Shown here one piece after another: positions 32,337 through 39,224 of a DNA stretch of 39,224 nucleotides. Location: assembly GCF_001642955.1 (NCBI RefSeq), contig NZ_LWSK01000055.1:1-39224 (forward strand), read 5' to 3'. Under the pieces are notes generated by a model, which ran no database searches, was not told where the DNA came from, and saw nothing but the letters and a program-made list of their open reading frames with translations. Numbering within the stretch: the stretch's first letter is position 1; every line of letters begins with the position of its first letter. This DNA comes from Rubripirellula obstinata. Lineage in GTDB: Bacteria; Planctomycetota; Planctomycetia; Pirellulales; Pirellulaceae. A program made the translations under genes and the position numbers.

Positions 32337-34277
32337 ATGTGCGGAATCACTGGCTACTTGTGGACTTCGGGTAAGCGTCCACCGACACAGCAAACCGTTG
32401 ACCGTATGACCGATCGATTGGTCCACCGTGGTCCCGATGGTCGCGGCGTGCATCGCATCGAACACGATGATGGGTCTGGAATCGCTCTCGGCCACCGACG
32501 ATTGTCGATCATCGATCTGGATTCGGGTCATCAACCGATGACCAACGAAGACCGAACCGTCTGGATCACCTTCAATGGCGAGATTTACAACTACCGCGAA
32601 CTTCGCGACGGATTGGAATCACGCGGTCACCAGTTTCGTACCAACAGTGATACCGAAACGATCGTGCATCTGTACGAAGAGTACGGTGATGATTGCGTCG
32701 CGCACCTGCGTGGCATGTTTGCGTTTGCGATTTGGGACGACCGTAAGCGACGATTGCTTTTGGCTCGTGATCGTATGGGGCAAAAGCCGTTGGTTTACTT
32801 TCAAACTGATGATCGTCTGATTTTTGCCAGCGAGTTGAAATCGATTCTTGCCGCAGGTGATGTGCCAAGCGAGATTCGTCCACAAGCGATCGATGAATAC
32901 TTTCTATACGGATACATCCCGCATCCCGGTACGATTTATCAGAACATTTGCAAGCTTCCACCTGCACACATTGCGACGTGGCAAAATGGTCGGTTCAGCG
33001 TTCGCCAATACTGGAAACCCGATCAAGTTCCTGATGCAAATGCGTCACCGGAAAGCTTGCGAGAAGACCTTCGCGATGCGCTCGATGAATCGGTTCGTCT
33101 GAGACTGCGCAGTGACGTGCCGCTGGGAAGTTTTCTATCGGGTGGAATCGATTCAACGATCATCACGGGGTGCATGCAGAGCCAGTCGCAATCAACCGTG
33201 CAAAGCTATTCCATCGGTTTTGCGGATCCACGTTACGACGAATCCGAATTTGCAGCCGAGGCGGCCGTGCATTTGGGGACTCAGCATCACAGGATGATGG
33301 TTCAGCCAGATTCGTTGGATGTGCTGGACAAGTTGGTGCAGCATTTTGACGAACCCTTTGGTGATAGCAGCGCCGTTCCGACCTACTACCTTTCGGAACT
33401 GACACGCCAGCACTTGACGGTGGCGATGACCGGGGATGGCGGCGACGAATTGTTCTGTGGCTATGACCGTTATCCAACCATTGATGCCACCAAGCGATTT
33501 GATGCGTTGCCCGCTGCGATCCGTCGCCTGGTAACAGGTCCGTGGGTTGGCCTGATCCCAGGACGCAGCGAAAAATCGATCGGTCGCCGCTTGCGACACC
33601 GTCTTCGTTTGCTTGGTCGTCCTCTGGAAGAACGCTACTTAAATTGGGCGACCGGATCACCACCGTCGATGCGTCGGCAAATCTATCGTGATGATTTTTC
33701 TGCATCGATCGATGGCGAAGCGTCGGAAGCCTTTGTAGCGAATTTGATGTCGATGACGTCTGGAATGACACCGGGAATGACACCGGGAATGACGCCGGGA
33801 ATCCGGGCCATGCGGACGGATGCTGGTTCGTATTTGCCCTGCGACTTGCTTGCCAAAGTTGACATCACCAGCATGGCGCATTCGCTGGAATGTCGAAGCC
33901 CGTTTTTGGATCATCATGTTGTCGAGGCAGCGTATCGAATTCCTTTTGACCAATTGTCGCAAAGCAACCGAGTGAAGCCTTTTCTGACCGACACCTTTCC
34001 GCAGCACCTGACCGACCGTTTAAAAAACCGTTCCAAAATGGGTTTTTCGGTGCCGCTAGACCGCTGGTTTCGTGGGGATCTTCGCGACTACTCCCGCGAT
34101 TGTTTGTTGGCGAGCGACGCTACATGCCACCAATTTCTATCCGTTGATGCGATCGAAAACTTGTTGAACGAGCATGATGACGGTGCATGGAATCATGGCG
34201 GGCGGATTTGGAGTCTAATGTTCTTTGAAAGTTGGGGGCAATTTGCAAAACAGGATCAGGCGGTGGAGGCAGCATGA
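32337..34277 (+). CDS. asnB: Asparagine synthase-type amidotransferase (XrtA/EPS-associated)
   Basis: This 646-aa glutamine-dependent amidotransferase has an N-terminal Ntn-hydrolase domain starting at the catalytic Cys2 (M-C-G-I-T-G-Y), H-R-R-L-S-I-I-D, F-N-G-E-I-Y-N-Y and R-G-M-F-A-F-A-I-W-D. Its C-terminal ATP-pyrophosphatase domain has the PP-loop F-L-S-G-G-I-D-S-T and T-G-D-G-G-D-E-L-F-C-G-Y-D-R-Y. Such proteins occur as companions of exosortase-A polysaccharide loci, where they are thought to amidate a sugar carboxyl instead of making free asparagine. A 12-bp tandem repeat encodes M-T-P-G copies at residues 473-488. Its stop overlaps the FemAB start as ATGA. Confidence 0.92.
   Translation: MCGITGYLWTSGKRPPTQQTVDRMTDRLVHRGPDGRGVHRIEHDDGSGIALGHRRLSIIDLDSGHQPMTNEDRTVWITFNGEIYNYRELRDGLESRGHQFRTNSDTETIVHLYEEYGDDCVAHLRGMFAFAIWDDRKRRLLLARDRMGQKPLVYFQTDDRLIFASELKSILAAGDVPSEIRPQAIDEYFLYGYIPHPGTIYQNICKLPPAHIATWQNGRFSVRQYWKPDQVPDANASPESLREDLRDALDESVRLRLRSDVPLGSFLSGGIDSTIITGCMQSQSQSTVQSYSIGFADPRYDESEFAAEAAVHLGTQHHRMMVQPDSLDVLDKLVQHFDEPFGDSSAVPTYYLSELTRQHLTVAMTGDGGDELFCGYDRYPTIDATKRFDALPAAIRRLVTGPWVGLIPGRSEKSIGRRLRHRLRLLGRPLEERYLNWATGSPPSMRRQIYRDDFSASIDGEASEAFVANLMSMTSGMTPGMTPGMTPGIRAMRTDAGSYLPCDLLAKVDITSMAHSLECRSPFLDHHVVEAAYRIPFDQLSQSNRVKPFLTDTFPQHLTDRLKNRSKMGFSVPLDRWFRGDLRDYSRDCLLASDATCHQFLSVDAIENLLNEHDDGAWNHGGRIWSLMFFESWGQFAKQDQAVEAA
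33753..33800 (+). repeat. In-frame 12-bp tandem repeat, four units, in the amidotransferase
   Basis: The units are 33753-33764 (diverged), 33765-33776, 33777-33788 (identical to the previous one) and 33789-33800 (one change). The consensus is atgacaccggga, encoding M-T-P-G. It lies between helices of the synthetase domain and was probably gained recently, as asparagine synthases normally lack it. Confidence 0.95.
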
Positions 34278-35314
34278 TTGTTCAGTGCATCGATTGGCCT
34301 TCGGAGTGGTCACCCCTAAGTATTGGTGACGACATTGTTGACGCTGCGCCCCGGCTTGCGGCGCATCAAGATCATTGGATGAATAGTCTGTGTGATGGAT
34401 TTGGGCATCGCGGTTTTCTGTTGCGTGCGATTGATGACGATGATGTCGTTGGCTTACTGCCTTTGGTGTTGGTCAGCGGTCCGATCTTTGGAAAGTTCTT
34501 AGTCAGCCTTCCTTACCTGAACACGGGTGGAGTTTGGGCCAGATCAACTGATGCGGCGCTAGCCTTGATTGATCGGGCTTGTGATCTTGCTGACGAATTG
34601 GATGTCAAGCATTTGGAACTACGACACGAACAAAACATCGAACATCCGAAATTCAATTTTCAGCGAACCGACAAAGTTCACATGCGGTTGGATCTACCTG
34701 CGACTGACGAAGATTTGGAGCGCATGTTGAAATCGAAAGTCCGCAGTCAAATCAGAAAATCAAACGAACACCATTTGAGTGTTGAATTTGGCAAGATGGA
34801 ATTGGTTGATGATTTTCACAATGTCTTTGCACGCAACATGCGGGATTTGGGAACGCCCGTTTTTTCAAAGAAACTGTTTCAAAGCATCATCAATCATTTC
34901 GCAGACGATGCTGAATTCTGCGTCGTTCGACAATCAGGTCGTACCATTGCCAGCGGGTTACTGATTCACACCGATGGATGCACCGAAGTTCCCAGTGCCA
35001 GTAGTCTTCGGTCATTCAATCGAACCAATGCGAACATGTTGATGTATCGCAGTCTACTTCGGCGGGCGATTGAGCGGGGCAGCCAGACCTTTGACTTTGG
35101 ACGCAGCAGCGTGGGCAGCGGCACCTACAAGTTCAAGAGTCAGTGGGGCGCTGGTCCGCATGCTGCGTGTTGGCAGTACTACGTTCGCAAAGGCGATCCT
35201 AACGACATGCGTCCCGACGCCGGCGGTAAGCAGCGACTCGTGAAGATCTGGCAACGACTACCCGTGTGGCTGACCAAAACCATTGGCCCCACCATCGTCC
35301 GCGGCATCCCATGA
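34274..35314 (+). CDS. FemAB/GNAT-fold protein (XrtA/EPS-associated)
   Basis: This 346-aa soluble protein has the double-GNAT fold of FemAB peptidyltransferases. Telling stretches are Y-L-N-T-G-G-V-W in domain 1, K-S-K-V-R-S-Q-I-R-K-S (about residues 155-165) and the C-terminal F-D-F-G-R-S-S-V-G-S-G-T-Y-K-F-K-S-Q-W-G, which is characteristic of the FemAB-like protein of exosortase-A loci. FemAB enzymes pass amino acids from aminoacyl-tRNA to an amine or carboxyl-linked acceptor. The substrate in EPS loci is not established as far as I know. The ATG at 34274 overlaps the amidotransferase stop (ATGA). It is the last gene of the locus. Confidence 0.9.
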   Translation: MIVQCIDWPSEWSPLSIGDDIVDAAPRLAAHQDHWMNSLCDGFGHRGFLLRAIDDDDVVGLLPLVLVSGPIFGKFLVSLPYLNTGGVWARSTDAALALIDRACDLADELDVKHLELRHEQNIEHPKFNFQRTDKVHMRLDLPATDEDLERMLKSKVRSQIRKSNEHHLSVEFGKMELVDDFHNVFARNMRDLGTPVFSKKLFQSIINHFADDAEFCVVRQSGRTIASGLLIHTDGCTEVPSASSLRSFNRTNANMLMYRSLLRRAIERGSQTFDFGRSSVGSGTYKFKSQWGAGPHAACWQYYVRKGDPNDMRPDAGGKQRLVKIWQRLPVWLTKTIGPTIVRGIP

Positions 35315-35336
35315 ACGAGATATTCTTGATCACCTT

Positions 35337-35358
35337 TCTCGGGGCGCAAGCCCCGAGA
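35337..35358. terminator. Hairpin with GCAA tetraloop after the polysaccharide locus
   Basis: Arms tctcggggc (35337-35345) and gccccgaga (35350-35358) pair perfectly over 9 bp with a gcaa loop. It begins 22 bp after the FemAB stop and lies before the convergent tRNA. No T-run follows on either strand, so it is a candidate terminator or 3'-end stabiliser. Confidence 0.5.
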
Positions 35359-35391
35359 TCCCGAAACCGACGTTTCGACCGCTCGTGAAAA

Positions 35392-35465
35392 TACCCCCGA
35401 GAGGATTCGAACCTCCGACCTGCTCGTTAGGAATGAGCTGCTCTGTCCAGCTGAGCTACAGGGGC
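35392..35465 (-). tRNA. tRNA-Arg (anticodon CCT)
   Basis: A complete 74-nt cloverleaf can be drawn on the minus strand: acceptor GCCCCTG with CGGGGGT (two G-U pairs), D-arm GCTC/GAGC, anticodon loop TTCCTAA, variable AGGTC and T-arm GGAGG-TTCGAAT-CCTCT, with discriminator A. The anticodon CCT is complementary to 35429-35431, reading AGG codons. The last anticodon-stem pair (31-39) is A-C, a mismatch. CCA is not encoded. It sits between the end of the polysaccharide locus and thiE, the type of site where islands often border, but no attachment repeat was found. Confidence 0.93.
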
Positions 35466-35568
35466 GACGTTGTAAGTTTGATGGGTGGAGGGGGCTGTGT
35501 GAAAGGGGGGCAGATCAACATTTTGTGTGGGCTCATTTTACGCTGCTGATAGCCTTACACTTGAGCCC

Positions 35569-36636
35569 ATGAACAAAAACTCTGAACAAGCTGTTTTGCG
35601 TATTTTGGATGCCTCCGCCAACCGAGTCGGGGAGGGGCTGCGAACGGTGGAAGAATGGGCACGGTTCGCTCTTGATGGGGAAGCGTTGTCGGCTGAATTG
35701 AAGGCGATTCGTCATCAGGTTTCGACGGCGTTGGCGGTGTTGCCGCGAACCAGTTTGCTGGCCGCCCGTGACACGCTGGGGGATGTCGGCACCAAGATCT
35801 CGCAGGACACCGAGCGAGTTCGTGATAGTGCGAGCGGGGTTGTCGCGGCGGGAATTTCCCGGACAGGGCAATCGCTGCGGGTGATCGAGGAGTATCTGAA
35901 GACGATCAACGCTGATGCAGCAGCAACGATCGAACAAGCTCGCTATCGGTTCTATACCGCGTCTGCGAATCTGGAACTGCTGATCGCGGCGCAGGATCGC
36001 CAAAGTCGGATGCAGGACGCCCGGCTGTACGCATTGATTGATGCGGGAACTAACGAGGCCGAGTTTCAGGCAACCGTCACGACGTTGTGTGAATCGGGTG
36101 TCGATGTGTTGCAGCTTCGTGATTCTAGCAGCGATGATCGAACGCTGATTGCTCGGGCGAGAATCGGCACCGAGATTGCCCGGAAATGCTCGGTACTGTT
36201 CATCATGAATGATCGTGCCGACTTAGCCCTGGCTGCTGATTGCGACGGAGTTCACGTGGGACAGGAGGAATTGCCGGGACCGGTCGCTCGAAAGATTGTT
36301 GGGCATGATCGTATCGTCGGCATTTCCACCCACTCGATCGATCAAGCGATTCAAGCTGTCGCGGACGGAGCGGACTACATCGGCTGCGGTCCGGTGTTCC
36401 CTAGTCGCACAAAGTCGTTCGATGAATTTGCAGGTCTGGAATATGTCCGAGAAGTTTCAGCGCAAATCCAGATTCCATCATTCGCGATTGGCGGAATCAA
36501 CGAGAGTAATTTAGATCAAGTCATCAAGTCAGGTTGTTGCCGGATCGCACTAACCGCGGCGCTGCGAGATTGCGAAGACGTCACGGCAACGGCGACGCGG
36601 TTCAAGAAAAAGCTGATGTCGGCGAATCTAAAGTAG
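35569..36636 (+). CDS. thiE: Thiamine-phosphate synthase with N-terminal extension domain
   Basis: This 355-aa enzyme joins HMP-pyrophosphate and thiazole phosphate to make thiamine phosphate. Residues about 165-355 are the ThiE TIM barrel: V-D-V-L-Q-L-R-D, F-I-M-N-D-R-A-D-L-A-L, D-G-V-H-V-G-Q-E-E-L-P, G-I-S-T-H-S, Y-I-G-C-G-P-V-F-P-S-R-T-K and A-I-G-G-I-N. Residues 1-160 are an extra helical domain (I-L-D-A-S-A-N-R-V-G-E-G-L-R, then I-E-E-Y-L-K) found fused to ThiE in several phyla; its exact role is not something I can state. The upstream codons from 35527 are ignored in favour of the ATG at 35569. The stop codon TAG lies inside the left arm of the hairpin that follows. Confidence 0.92.
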   Translation: MNKNSEQAVLRILDASANRVGEGLRTVEEWARFALDGEALSAELKAIRHQVSTALAVLPRTSLLAARDTLGDVGTKISQDTERVRDSASGVVAAGISRTGQSLRVIEEYLKTINADAAATIEQARYRFYTASANLELLIAAQDRQSRMQDARLYALIDAGTNEAEFQATVTTLCESGVDVLQLRDSSSDDRTLIARARIGTEIARKCSVLFIMNDRADLALAADCDGVHVGQEELPGPVARKIVGHDRIVGISTHSIDQAIQAVADGADYIGCGPVFPSRTKSFDEFAGLEYVREVSAQIQIPSFAIGGINESNLDQVIKSGCCRIALTAALRDCEDVTATATRFKKKLMSANLK

Positions 36637-36709
36637 GCCGTAGCGAGTGGAGCGAGTTACGGCAGGGCTGCAGAAGATGCCGTAACTCGCTCCACTCGCT
36701 ACGGCCTAC
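36633..36709. repeat. Perfect 32-bp hairpin, terminator-like dispersed repeat
   Basis: 36633-36664 and 36678-36709 are perfect reverse complements (gtaggccgtagcgagtggag..., ending ttacggca) with a 13-nt spacer, and aaaaa follows. It overlaps the thiE stop and lies between convergent genes (thiE and the TlpA-like gene), a place suited to a bidirectional terminator. Relatives lie at 7176-7207 (solo arm) and 39132-39207. Confidence 0.9.
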
Positions 36710-36744
36710 AAAAACGTCCGCCAATTAGCGTGCCTGCACCCGCA

Positions 36745-37377
36745 TCAGTTTGTATTGGCGAGCGACTTTACCATCGCGACAATTTCGGCAATTCCATTTT
36801 CCGAATAGCCTTCCCAAACGCCAGCGATCTTTCCGTCGGAGCCAATTAGAACTGATGTGGGATAGTACAGCGACGGTTGCTCTAACCGCTGCCCCATGCT
36901 TTGGCGTGTGATTCCACGCGGGTCGGCGAACGCGACGCTGTTGATGCCTTCGCTGCCAAAGAAGCTTGATGTTTTTTCCCATAACCCCTCAAACGTTTCA
37001 CGCGACGAACCCTCGCAGGAAACAGGAACGAACTGAAACTTGTTTTGGTCGCCAAGTGATTCAGTCGCCTGCGCGAGTTCTGGGTATTCCATTCGACAAG
37101 GACCACACCACGTTCCCCAAAAATGCAACAAGGTGATACGACCGTCAAGCTTTATCTCAGCCGCCGATAGTTCATCGCTGCCGGGCAACTTGATCAGATC
37201 GATCTGCGGAGCCGGTTTGCCAACTGCTGGATTGACCAACACTGAATCGACTGAAGCGAATCGCATCGCGAAAAAAAAGCAAAGACAGAAAACGACAACC
37301 GCCAAAAACGTGGTCGAAAACAAGCGATTAGACACCTGTTCTGTCGTTCGAGTCATTTTGAAACTTACGTGTGGCAT
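36745..37377 (-). CDS. TlpA/ResA-like thioredoxin-fold protein
   Basis: This membrane-anchored periplasmic redoxin (210 aa) has an N-terminal hydrophobic segment (residues about 16-38), an AhpC/TSA-type entry V-G-K-P-A-P-Q-I-D-L, and the active site F-W-G-T-W-C-G-P-C-R-M-E-Y-P near residue 95. It also has the cis-Pro region Y-P-T-S-V-L-I and the G-V-W-E-G-Y end. It is likely to reduce disulfides or serve cytochrome maturation. The frame is open far upstream to 37887, but that part is antisense to the plus-strand propeller gene; the start is set at the ATG ending at 37377 (another lies at 37356). It is divergent from the next gene. Confidence 0.85.
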   Translation of the reverse strand: MPHVSFKMTRTTEQVSNRLFSTTFLAVVVFCLCFFFAMRFASVDSVLVNPAVGKPAPQIDLIKLPGSDELSAAEIKLDGRITLLHFWGTWCGPCRMEYPELAQATESLGDQNKFQFVPVSCEGSSRETFEGLWEKTSSFFGSEGINSVAFADPRGITRQSMGQRLEQPSLYYPTSVLIGSDGKIAGVWEGYSENGIAEIVAMVKSLANTN

Positions 37378-37531
37378 GTCTGAAGTAGGCTTGAATCTAC
37401 TAAAACTGCGTCTGCTTGAGGACAAAATAATGATCGGCCTTTGCAAGTTGGCATAACTACTATCAGACTTGAATCGAATGACAAAAACAATCTCACAGGG
37501 GAGACCTGACATCATCATCGTCAGAAAACTG

Positions 37532-38512
37532 ATGCAACACCAAGCAACCCTGTTAAGGATGATTGCGATTGGATGGGTCGGGTCCGCCACTACATTGGTT
37601 ATTTTTGCGGACGAAATTTCTTCTAGCAGGGTTCTTACAGGCGGAAATAATGCTGAATCGGCGCAGCACCGCCCGATCGACAGCGCTTTGGATTTCCAGT
37701 GCATTCTGGATGATAGTCGCATTCGCGAAAGCAGCGGACTAGCGTTCTCTCGACGCAGCCCGGGCCACGTTTGGACCCACAACGATTCCGGTGATAAGGC
37801 TCGGCTTTTCGCCTTGGACATCCACGGGAAGCCGACAGGGAAAGTCGAACTGAAATCAAAATTGAAAGCGGAGGATTGGGAGGACATCGCCGCGATGGAC
37901 GAAGACGGTCAGTCTCGGCTGATCGTGGCCGATTGCGGCGACAATCGCGGCAAACGCAAATCAATCACTTTGCTGATCTTTGACGAACCAGATCCCACCG
38001 AATCAACCAAGCTAAAAAACTTTCATCAAATCCGCATTCGTTATCCCGATGGTGCTTACGACTGCGAAGCGATTGCGATCGACGCGGACCGACGCGAAGT
38101 ATTGTTGTTCACCAAAAGTGCGTTCCCCATCTGCCACGTCTTTGCCGCCAAGTTACCAGCGAAGGGTGCCAAGTTAAAAAAACAACAACAGAAAATTGTC
38201 GCTGAGGCAATCATCACATTGGCGTTGCCGATGGTGACCGGCGCAGACATTGATCGGCAGAGCGGTGACTTGTGGCTATCGAGTTATCTGGGTGCCTTAA
38301 AATATCCACATCAGCAGGGCCTTTCGCTGCGGCAACAACTTGCTCAGACTCCATCGGTCGTCAAGCTACCCGCCTGGAAACAGATCGAAGCCATTGCGGT
38401 CGATCATGAAGGTGGAGTTTGGGTCACAAGCGAAGGCAAACAGGCTCCGATGGGAAGATTAAAATGTTTGAAGTCGAACAAAAGTACCACGTCGATTCCA
38501 CCGAAGAACTGA
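37532..38512 (+). CDS. Secreted beta-propeller-like protein
   Basis: This 326-aa exported protein has a signal peptide at about residues 1-26 (ending near F-A-D-E). The rest resembles a family of periplasmic propeller-like proteins that open with E-S-S-G-L-A-F-S-R-R-S-P-G, then W-T-H-N-D-S-G-D-K-A-R-L-F-A-L and D-W-E-D-I-A-A. Later repeats read I-V-A-D-C-G-D-N and Y-D-C-E-A-I-A-I-D. The function of this group is not known to me; metal or phosphate-ester chemistry is possible given the many Asp and Glu. Upstream starts exist at 37478 (ATG) and 37469 (TTG). The ATG at 37532 gives the best signal peptide. Its 3' end overlaps the CYTH gene by 49 bp. Confidence 0.72.
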   Translation: MQHQATLLRMIAIGWVGSATTLVIFADEISSSRVLTGGNNAESAQHRPIDSALDFQCILDDSRIRESSGLAFSRRSPGHVWTHNDSGDKARLFALDIHGKPTGKVELKSKLKAEDWEDIAAMDEDGQSRLIVADCGDNRGKRKSITLLIFDEPDPTESTKLKNFHQIRIRYPDGAYDCEAIAIDADRREVLLFTKSAFPICHVFAAKLPAKGAKLKKQQQKIVAEAIITLALPMVTGADIDRQSGDLWLSSYLGALKYPHQQGLSLRQQLAQTPSVVKLPAWKQIEAIAVDHEGGVWVTSEGKQAPMGRLKCLKSNKSTTSIPPKN

Positions 38513-39021
38513 TCAGCAAGCTGGCGTCGATCGGTGCCACGGCGTTGGAACAGCAATCGCATGCCGACACTTATTACAACCATCCGTCACGCGACTTTGC
38601 TGAAACTCGCGAGGCCTTGCGGATTCGACGCGTCGATGGAAAGCCGTTGATCACGTACAAGGGCCAGAAGCTGCCTGGCGTGATCAAGGCGAGGCAAGAA
38701 ATGGAATGGCGGCTCGACCCCGGCGATCGCGATGGCAATCAAACCGAAGCCTTGTTGGTCGCGCTGGGGTTTCGACGCGTCGAAACGGTGAATAAGGTTC
38801 GGCAAACATTTGACCTACCCAAACCCTGGTCAAAATTGGTGGTCGTAATCGATCAGGTTGAGACACTCGGTTCGTTCGCGGAAATCGAAATGGTGGTTGA
38901 GGATTCTGATTCCGTGGAAGATGCTCGGAACCAAATCAGTGAGCTCGCTGGCAAGCTGAACCTGAATGATGCGGAAAGCCGTAGCTATTTGAGAATGGTG
39001 CTGGAGGGGGCTGGGGGCTGA
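38464..39021 (+). CDS. CYTH-domain protein (class IV adenylate cyclase, CyaB-like)
   Basis: This 185-aa CYTH-family protein begins M-F-E-V-E-Q-K-Y, which holds the E-x-E-x-K signature that binds metal and triphosphate. It continues with T-Y-Y-N-H-P (the CyaB-like tyrosine pair), A-L-R-I-R-R-V, L-I-T-Y-K-G, a second basic strand V-N-K-V-R-Q-T-F, and E-I-E-M-V-V-E near residue 140. The family includes class IV adenylate cyclases and thiamine- or inorganic triphosphatases; the full set of strands is present and the CyaB type fits best. GGGAAG 6 nt before the ATG at 38464 supports this start even though it lies within the previous gene. Confidence 0.87.
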   Translation: MFEVEQKYHVDSTEELISKLASIGATALEQQSHADTYYNHPSRDFAETREALRIRRVDGKPLITYKGQKLPGVIKARQEMEWRLDPGDRDGNQTEALLVALGFRRVETVNKVRQTFDLPKPWSKLVVVIDQVETLGSFAEIEMVVEDSDSVEDARNQISELAGKLNLNDAESRSYLRMVLEGAGG

Positions 39022-39131
39022 TGAAAATCATTGCAACGCAGCAAATTGCGCAAGCTGCACCATGGCAGACAACACAAACTGGGACGCTGGGAAGCATTGT
39101 GGCAACGGCGCATTTTCCCGATTGCCAGCAT

Positions 39132-39207
39132 GTAGGCCGTAGCGAGCCATAGCGAGTTACGGCAATGTGCGCAACGCCGTAACTCGCTTTGGCTCGCTAC
39201 GGCCTAC
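39132..39207. repeat. 31-bp hairpin, second full member of the 32-bp family
   Basis: 39132-39162 and 39177-39207 are inverted copies with one mismatch. Compared with 36633-36709, the inner part of both arms has changed together (gagccatagcgag in place of gagtggagcgag, with the matching change opposite). It lies 110 bp downstream of the CYTH gene. The rest of 39022-39224 shows nothing else. Confidence 0.85.
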
Positions 39208-39224
39208 TTTCTGGTTCCCAGACG

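Noticed and set aside
35392-35465. The tRNA as a dedicated aminoacyl donor partner of the FemAB protein
   Set aside because: It is on the opposite strand, looks like an ordinary decoding tRNA-Arg, and adjacency alone is no evidence.
37378-37887. A 170-residue N-terminal extension of the TlpA-like protein
   Set aside because: It is antisense to the propeller gene, has no domain character, and is followed by a normal membrane anchor and thioredoxin domain starting at 37377 or 37356.

Overview
The window looks like a chromosomal segment of a marine planctomycete of the Pirellulaceae (Rhodopirellula-like). The main evidence is a very large secreted protein combining a dehydrogenase-type beta-propeller, HEAT repeats and a C-terminal CxxCH heme site, an architecture typical of Planctomycetes and Verrucomicrobia. 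Families of GC-rich hairpin repeats between genes, and exosortase-A (XrtA/EPS) companion genes, point the same way. This assignment is inferred from family content. No marker gene is present.

Layout. Positions 1-234 hold two intergenic repeats. From 235 to 6374 there are a small hypothetical, the giant heme protein, a small membrane protein and an AI-2E-family permease. Positions 6375-7352 are about 1 kb of non-coding, repeat-rich DNA including a 470-bp MITE-like element with 27-bp terminal inverted repeats. A kinase-like protein lacking the usual catalytic Asp and a polytopic membrane protein follow (7353-10290).

The core is a polysaccharide locus of about 25 kb on the plus strand (10492-35314). 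Block A (10492-23434) encodes an XrtA-type deacetylase, an O-antigen ligase/polymerase-like protein, a GT4, a MurA homologue, a MurB homologue, a CysE-type acetyltransferase, a Wzx-type flippase, a PL14-like secreted lyase, a GT39-like enzyme and two GT2s. Block B (23695-35314) follows a 260-bp gap packed with hairpins. It encodes a second deacetylase, a carbamoyltransferase, a large RIFT-barrel/(alpha/alpha)-toroid-like protein, two GT4s, a LbetaH acyltransferase, an asparagine-synthase-type amidotransferase and a FemAB/GNAT protein. Many junctions are ATGA, GTGA or 8-bp overlaps, so translational coupling is likely.

The most notable feature is the adjacent MurA-MurB pair with all the catalytic residues I could check, set among glycosyltransferases and without MurC-F. 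Together with the amidotransferase and FemAB protein at the end of the locus, this suggests an exopolysaccharide containing a muramic-acid-like (lactyl ether) sugar whose carboxyl may be amidated or aminoacylated. This is a hypothesis. No exosortase, PEP-CTERM substrate, priming glycosyltransferase or Wza/Wzc export component lies in the window.

After the locus come a tRNA-Arg(CCT) on the minus strand, a thiamine-phosphate synthase with an N-terminal extension, a perfect 32-bp hairpin, a TlpA-like thioredoxin, a secreted beta-propeller-like protein and a CYTH-domain (CyaB-like) protein. A related hairpin lies near the end of the window.
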